From NCBI GenBank assembly GCA_948688495.1, contig CAPQSW010000062.1:1-7171 (forward strand): a DNA stretch of 7,171 nt, given 5' to 3'. Under the pieces are notes generated by a model. The model saw nothing but the letters and a program-made list of their open reading frames with translations. It was not told the DNA's origin and did no database searches. Position 1 is the stretch's first letter. Every line of letters starts with the position of its first letter. Origin of the DNA: an uncultured Lachnospiraceae bacterium (GTDB taxonomy: Bacteria; Bacillota; Clostridia; Lachnospirales; Lachnospiraceae). Positions 5,741-7,171 of this stretch are shown in pieces. Both the position numbers and the translations under genes were made by a program.

Positions 5741-6385
5741 ATGTTTAAAACACTTTTGAAACAGATTGGAGATTATAGAAAAGATGCCATCCTCACGCCT
5801 GTGTTTGTTATTCTGGAAGTCGTTATGGAGGTCATTATCCCACTCATGATGGCCGGGCTGGCGCTATTTTTTGGAGTGGAGTCCGGGAAGACAGCCTCCA
5901 GCGCCAGTTCCGGCTTTGCCATGAATCTAAGGCAGGCTATGTATGAAAAGATACAGATTTTTTCTTTCTCCAACATAGACAAGTTTTCCACGGCAGGGCT
6001 TGTGACCAGAATGACGACAGACGTGATGAATGTACAGCAGGCATTTCAGATGTCAATCTGCATCTGTGTGAGGGCGCCGATTATGCTGGTCAGCGCTATG
6101 GTGATGACGTTTCTGATTCATCCCCGCTTCGCATTGATTTTTCTGGTGGTGATCATCGTCTTGGCAGCCGTGCTTGCCCTGCATCCTGTTGATTTCATGG
6201 ATGGGAGCAAAAATGATCATTGCGGGGAGTCTGACAGAAGGGCAGCTTATGAGTATGTTTACATACGTTATCAATATCCTAATCAGTCTGATGATGGTAT
6301 CCATGACCTTTGTGATGCTCATTATGTCAAGGGCATCGGGGGAACGGATTACAGAGGTTCTGGCGGAAGAACCGGATTTATATAA
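5741..6385 (+). pseudogene. ABC exporter, N-terminal membrane-domain fragment with internal deletions
   Basis: This is the first part of a half-size ABC exporter (MdlB/MsbA type, normally about 580 residues). The start chosen is ATG 5741 (MFKTLLKQIGDYRKDAIL), the usual beginning for this subfamily, with AGGCGG six bases upstream. An in-frame ATG at 5699 would add 14 unmatched residues and has a badly spaced ribosome site. Family landmarks FSFSNIDKFSTAGLVTRMTT (74-93) and VRAPIMLVSAMVM (110-122) are present. At residues 40-41 (MAGL then ALFFGVESGK) about 30 residues expected in this family, the first outer loop and much of TM2, are missing without loss of frame. After about residue 146 (near 6176) the frame is wrong: LHPVDFMDG and all that follows to 6385 is nonsense, because the true sequence continues one frame over. 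Confidence 0.7.
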
Positions 6386-6416
6386 TGTTCCCCATGCAGG
6401 GGGATGTGGTCTTTGA
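6174..6416 (+). pseudogene. ABC exporter, middle fragment (last membrane helices) in a shifted frame
   Basis: In this frame the conserved end of the exporter membrane domain appears: CILLISWMGAKMIIAGSL, TEGQLMSMFTYVINILI and SRASGERITEVLAEEPDL. The join to the previous fragment lies around 6174-6183. Compared with family members about 100 residues are missing there, including the long cytoplasmic helices and the coupling region (QENVRGIRVVKSF-like stretch). After EEPDLYN (about 6385) the frame is lost again, since VPHAGGCGL is not family-like, and it stops at 6416. The nucleotide-binding domain follows in the next frame. A few linker codons also seem to be gone at this second break. Confidence 0.7.
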
Positions 6417-7128
6417 CCATGTGGATTTTGGATATTCAGAAGGAAAGACCGTTCTGCATGACATTGAGATTTTTGCAAAACCGGGGCAGAAGGTGGCATT
6501 TGTAGGGGCAACGGGAGCCGGGAAGACAACCATTACCAACCTGCTGAACCGTTTTTATGATATTCAGGATGGGAAAATACGATATGACGGGATTAACATT
6601 CATAAGATCAGGAAAGAAGACCTGCGTCATTCCCTTGGGATTGTTTTGCAGGATACGCATTTGTTTACGGGAACAGTAATGGATAATATCCGTTATGGAA
6701 AGCTGGACGCCACGGAGGAAGAAGTAATAAGGGCTGCAAAACTGGCAAATGCCCATGATTTTATCATGAAACTGCCAGAAGGGTATCAAACCGTTTTGAG
6801 GGGCAGCGGCGGCAGCCTTTCCCAGGGACAGCGTCAGCTCCTGGCGATTGCGAGAGTGGCGGTGGCTGATCCTCCGGTGCTGATTCTGGACGAAGCTACT
6901 TCAAGCATTGACACCCGGACAGAAAAAATCGTACAGGAAGGCATGGATCAGCTTATGAAAGGCAGGACAGTATTTGTGATTGCACACAGGCTTTCTACAA
7001 TCAAAAATTTGGATGTAATTATGGTATTGGATCATGGGCGGATTGTAGAGCGTGGAAATCATGACAGCCTGCTAGCAAAGAAAGGGATGTATTATCAGCT
7101 TTATACCGGGAAACTGGAGCAGGAATAG
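6385..7128 (+). CDS. ABC transporter ATP-binding domain, complete but detached from its membrane domain
   Basis: The 247-residue open frame is a complete nucleotide-binding domain of an ABC exporter. It shows the aromatic A-loop Y17, Walker A GATGAGKTT (41-49) and Q-loop Q89 in IVLQDTHLF. The signature is SLSQGQRQ (144-151) in a GSGG context. Walker B is VLILDE (165-170) with catalytic E170, followed by D-loop SSID (173-176) and switch H201 in IAHRLST. All residues needed to bind and hydrolyse ATP are present. The ATG at 6385 has no ribosome binding site, and GDVVFDHVDFGYS is really the continuation of the upstream fragments, so the domain is most likely the end of a broken gene, not a free protein. 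It has stayed open, which suggests recent damage or continuing selection. An exporter of this kind usually works as a heterodimer with a second half-transporter, possibly encoded just past the window. Confidence 0.85.
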   Translation: MFPMQGDVVFDHVDFGYSEGKTVLHDIEIFAKPGQKVAFVGATGAGKTTITNLLNRFYDIQDGKIRYDGINIHKIRKEDLRHSLGIVLQDTHLFTGTVMDNIRYGKLDATEEEVIRAAKLANAHDFIMKLPEGYQTVLRGSGGSLSQGQRQLLAIARVAVADPPVLILDEATSSIDTRTEKIVQEGMDQLMKGRTVFVIAHRLSTIKNLDVIMVLDHGRIVERGNHDSLLAKKGMYYQLYTGKLEQE

Positions 7129-7171
7129 GTTTTATCTGTCATGATTCAAATGATCAGAGCTGGATTGAAAA

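Noticed and set aside
7141..7171. Possible start of another gene (MIQMIRAGLK...) at the window end
   Set aside because: Only ten codons are visible and no ribosome binding site precedes the ATG.
1..7171. CRISPR array, tRNA or rRNA genes
   Set aside because: No regularly spaced long repeats with spacers were seen. No cloverleaf or rRNA-like sequence was recognised by eye.

Overview
This 7.2-kb window looks like accessory DNA from a gut-type Clostridia, most likely Lachnospiraceae. That placement is an inference from moderate G+C, strong AGGAGG ribosome binding sites and protein types (IS1380-like transposase, Rpn/PDDEXK nuclease, MepA-like MATE pump, Cmk2-type kinase, cation-free 'MFK..' ABC exporter). 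No marker gene fixes the species.

Left part (1-2892) is a patchwork of mobile-DNA debris. It begins with the C-terminal part of an IS1380-type transposase running in from outside the window. A 411-bp gap without a gene follows; it holds a cluster of TTCCCACAT motifs and a 14-bp perfect hairpin. Next, on the minus strand, is an apparently intact Rpn-family nuclease gene. Behind it lies the extreme C-terminus of a very large conjugative-element helicase, truncated and frameshifted. This abuts, almost to the base, a plus-strand groEL remnant that has lost most of the gene, including an internal block and the C-terminal third.

Right part (2956-7128) is a compact plus-strand gene set with short spacings. 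In order it contains an HPr-like protein without the catalytic histidine, a MarR-family regulator, a MATE multidrug efflux pump, a cytidylate-kinase-like P-loop protein, and an ABC exporter half-transporter. MarR, MATE and ABC exporter together point to a drug- or toxin-responsive efflux operon, with the MarR protein the likely local repressor. The ABC exporter gene is broken: at least two blocks of its membrane domain are missing and the frame is lost twice, although the ATP-binding domain is complete.

The most notable theme is that three unrelated genes (helicase, groEL, ABC exporter) carry internal deletions or small frameshifts, while the genes between them (HPr-like, MarR, MATE, kinase) look full length. 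This is either real decay around an old insertion site or, less likely, an assembly problem. I found no convincing new defence or catalytic system, no CRISPR array, and no tRNA or rRNA gene.
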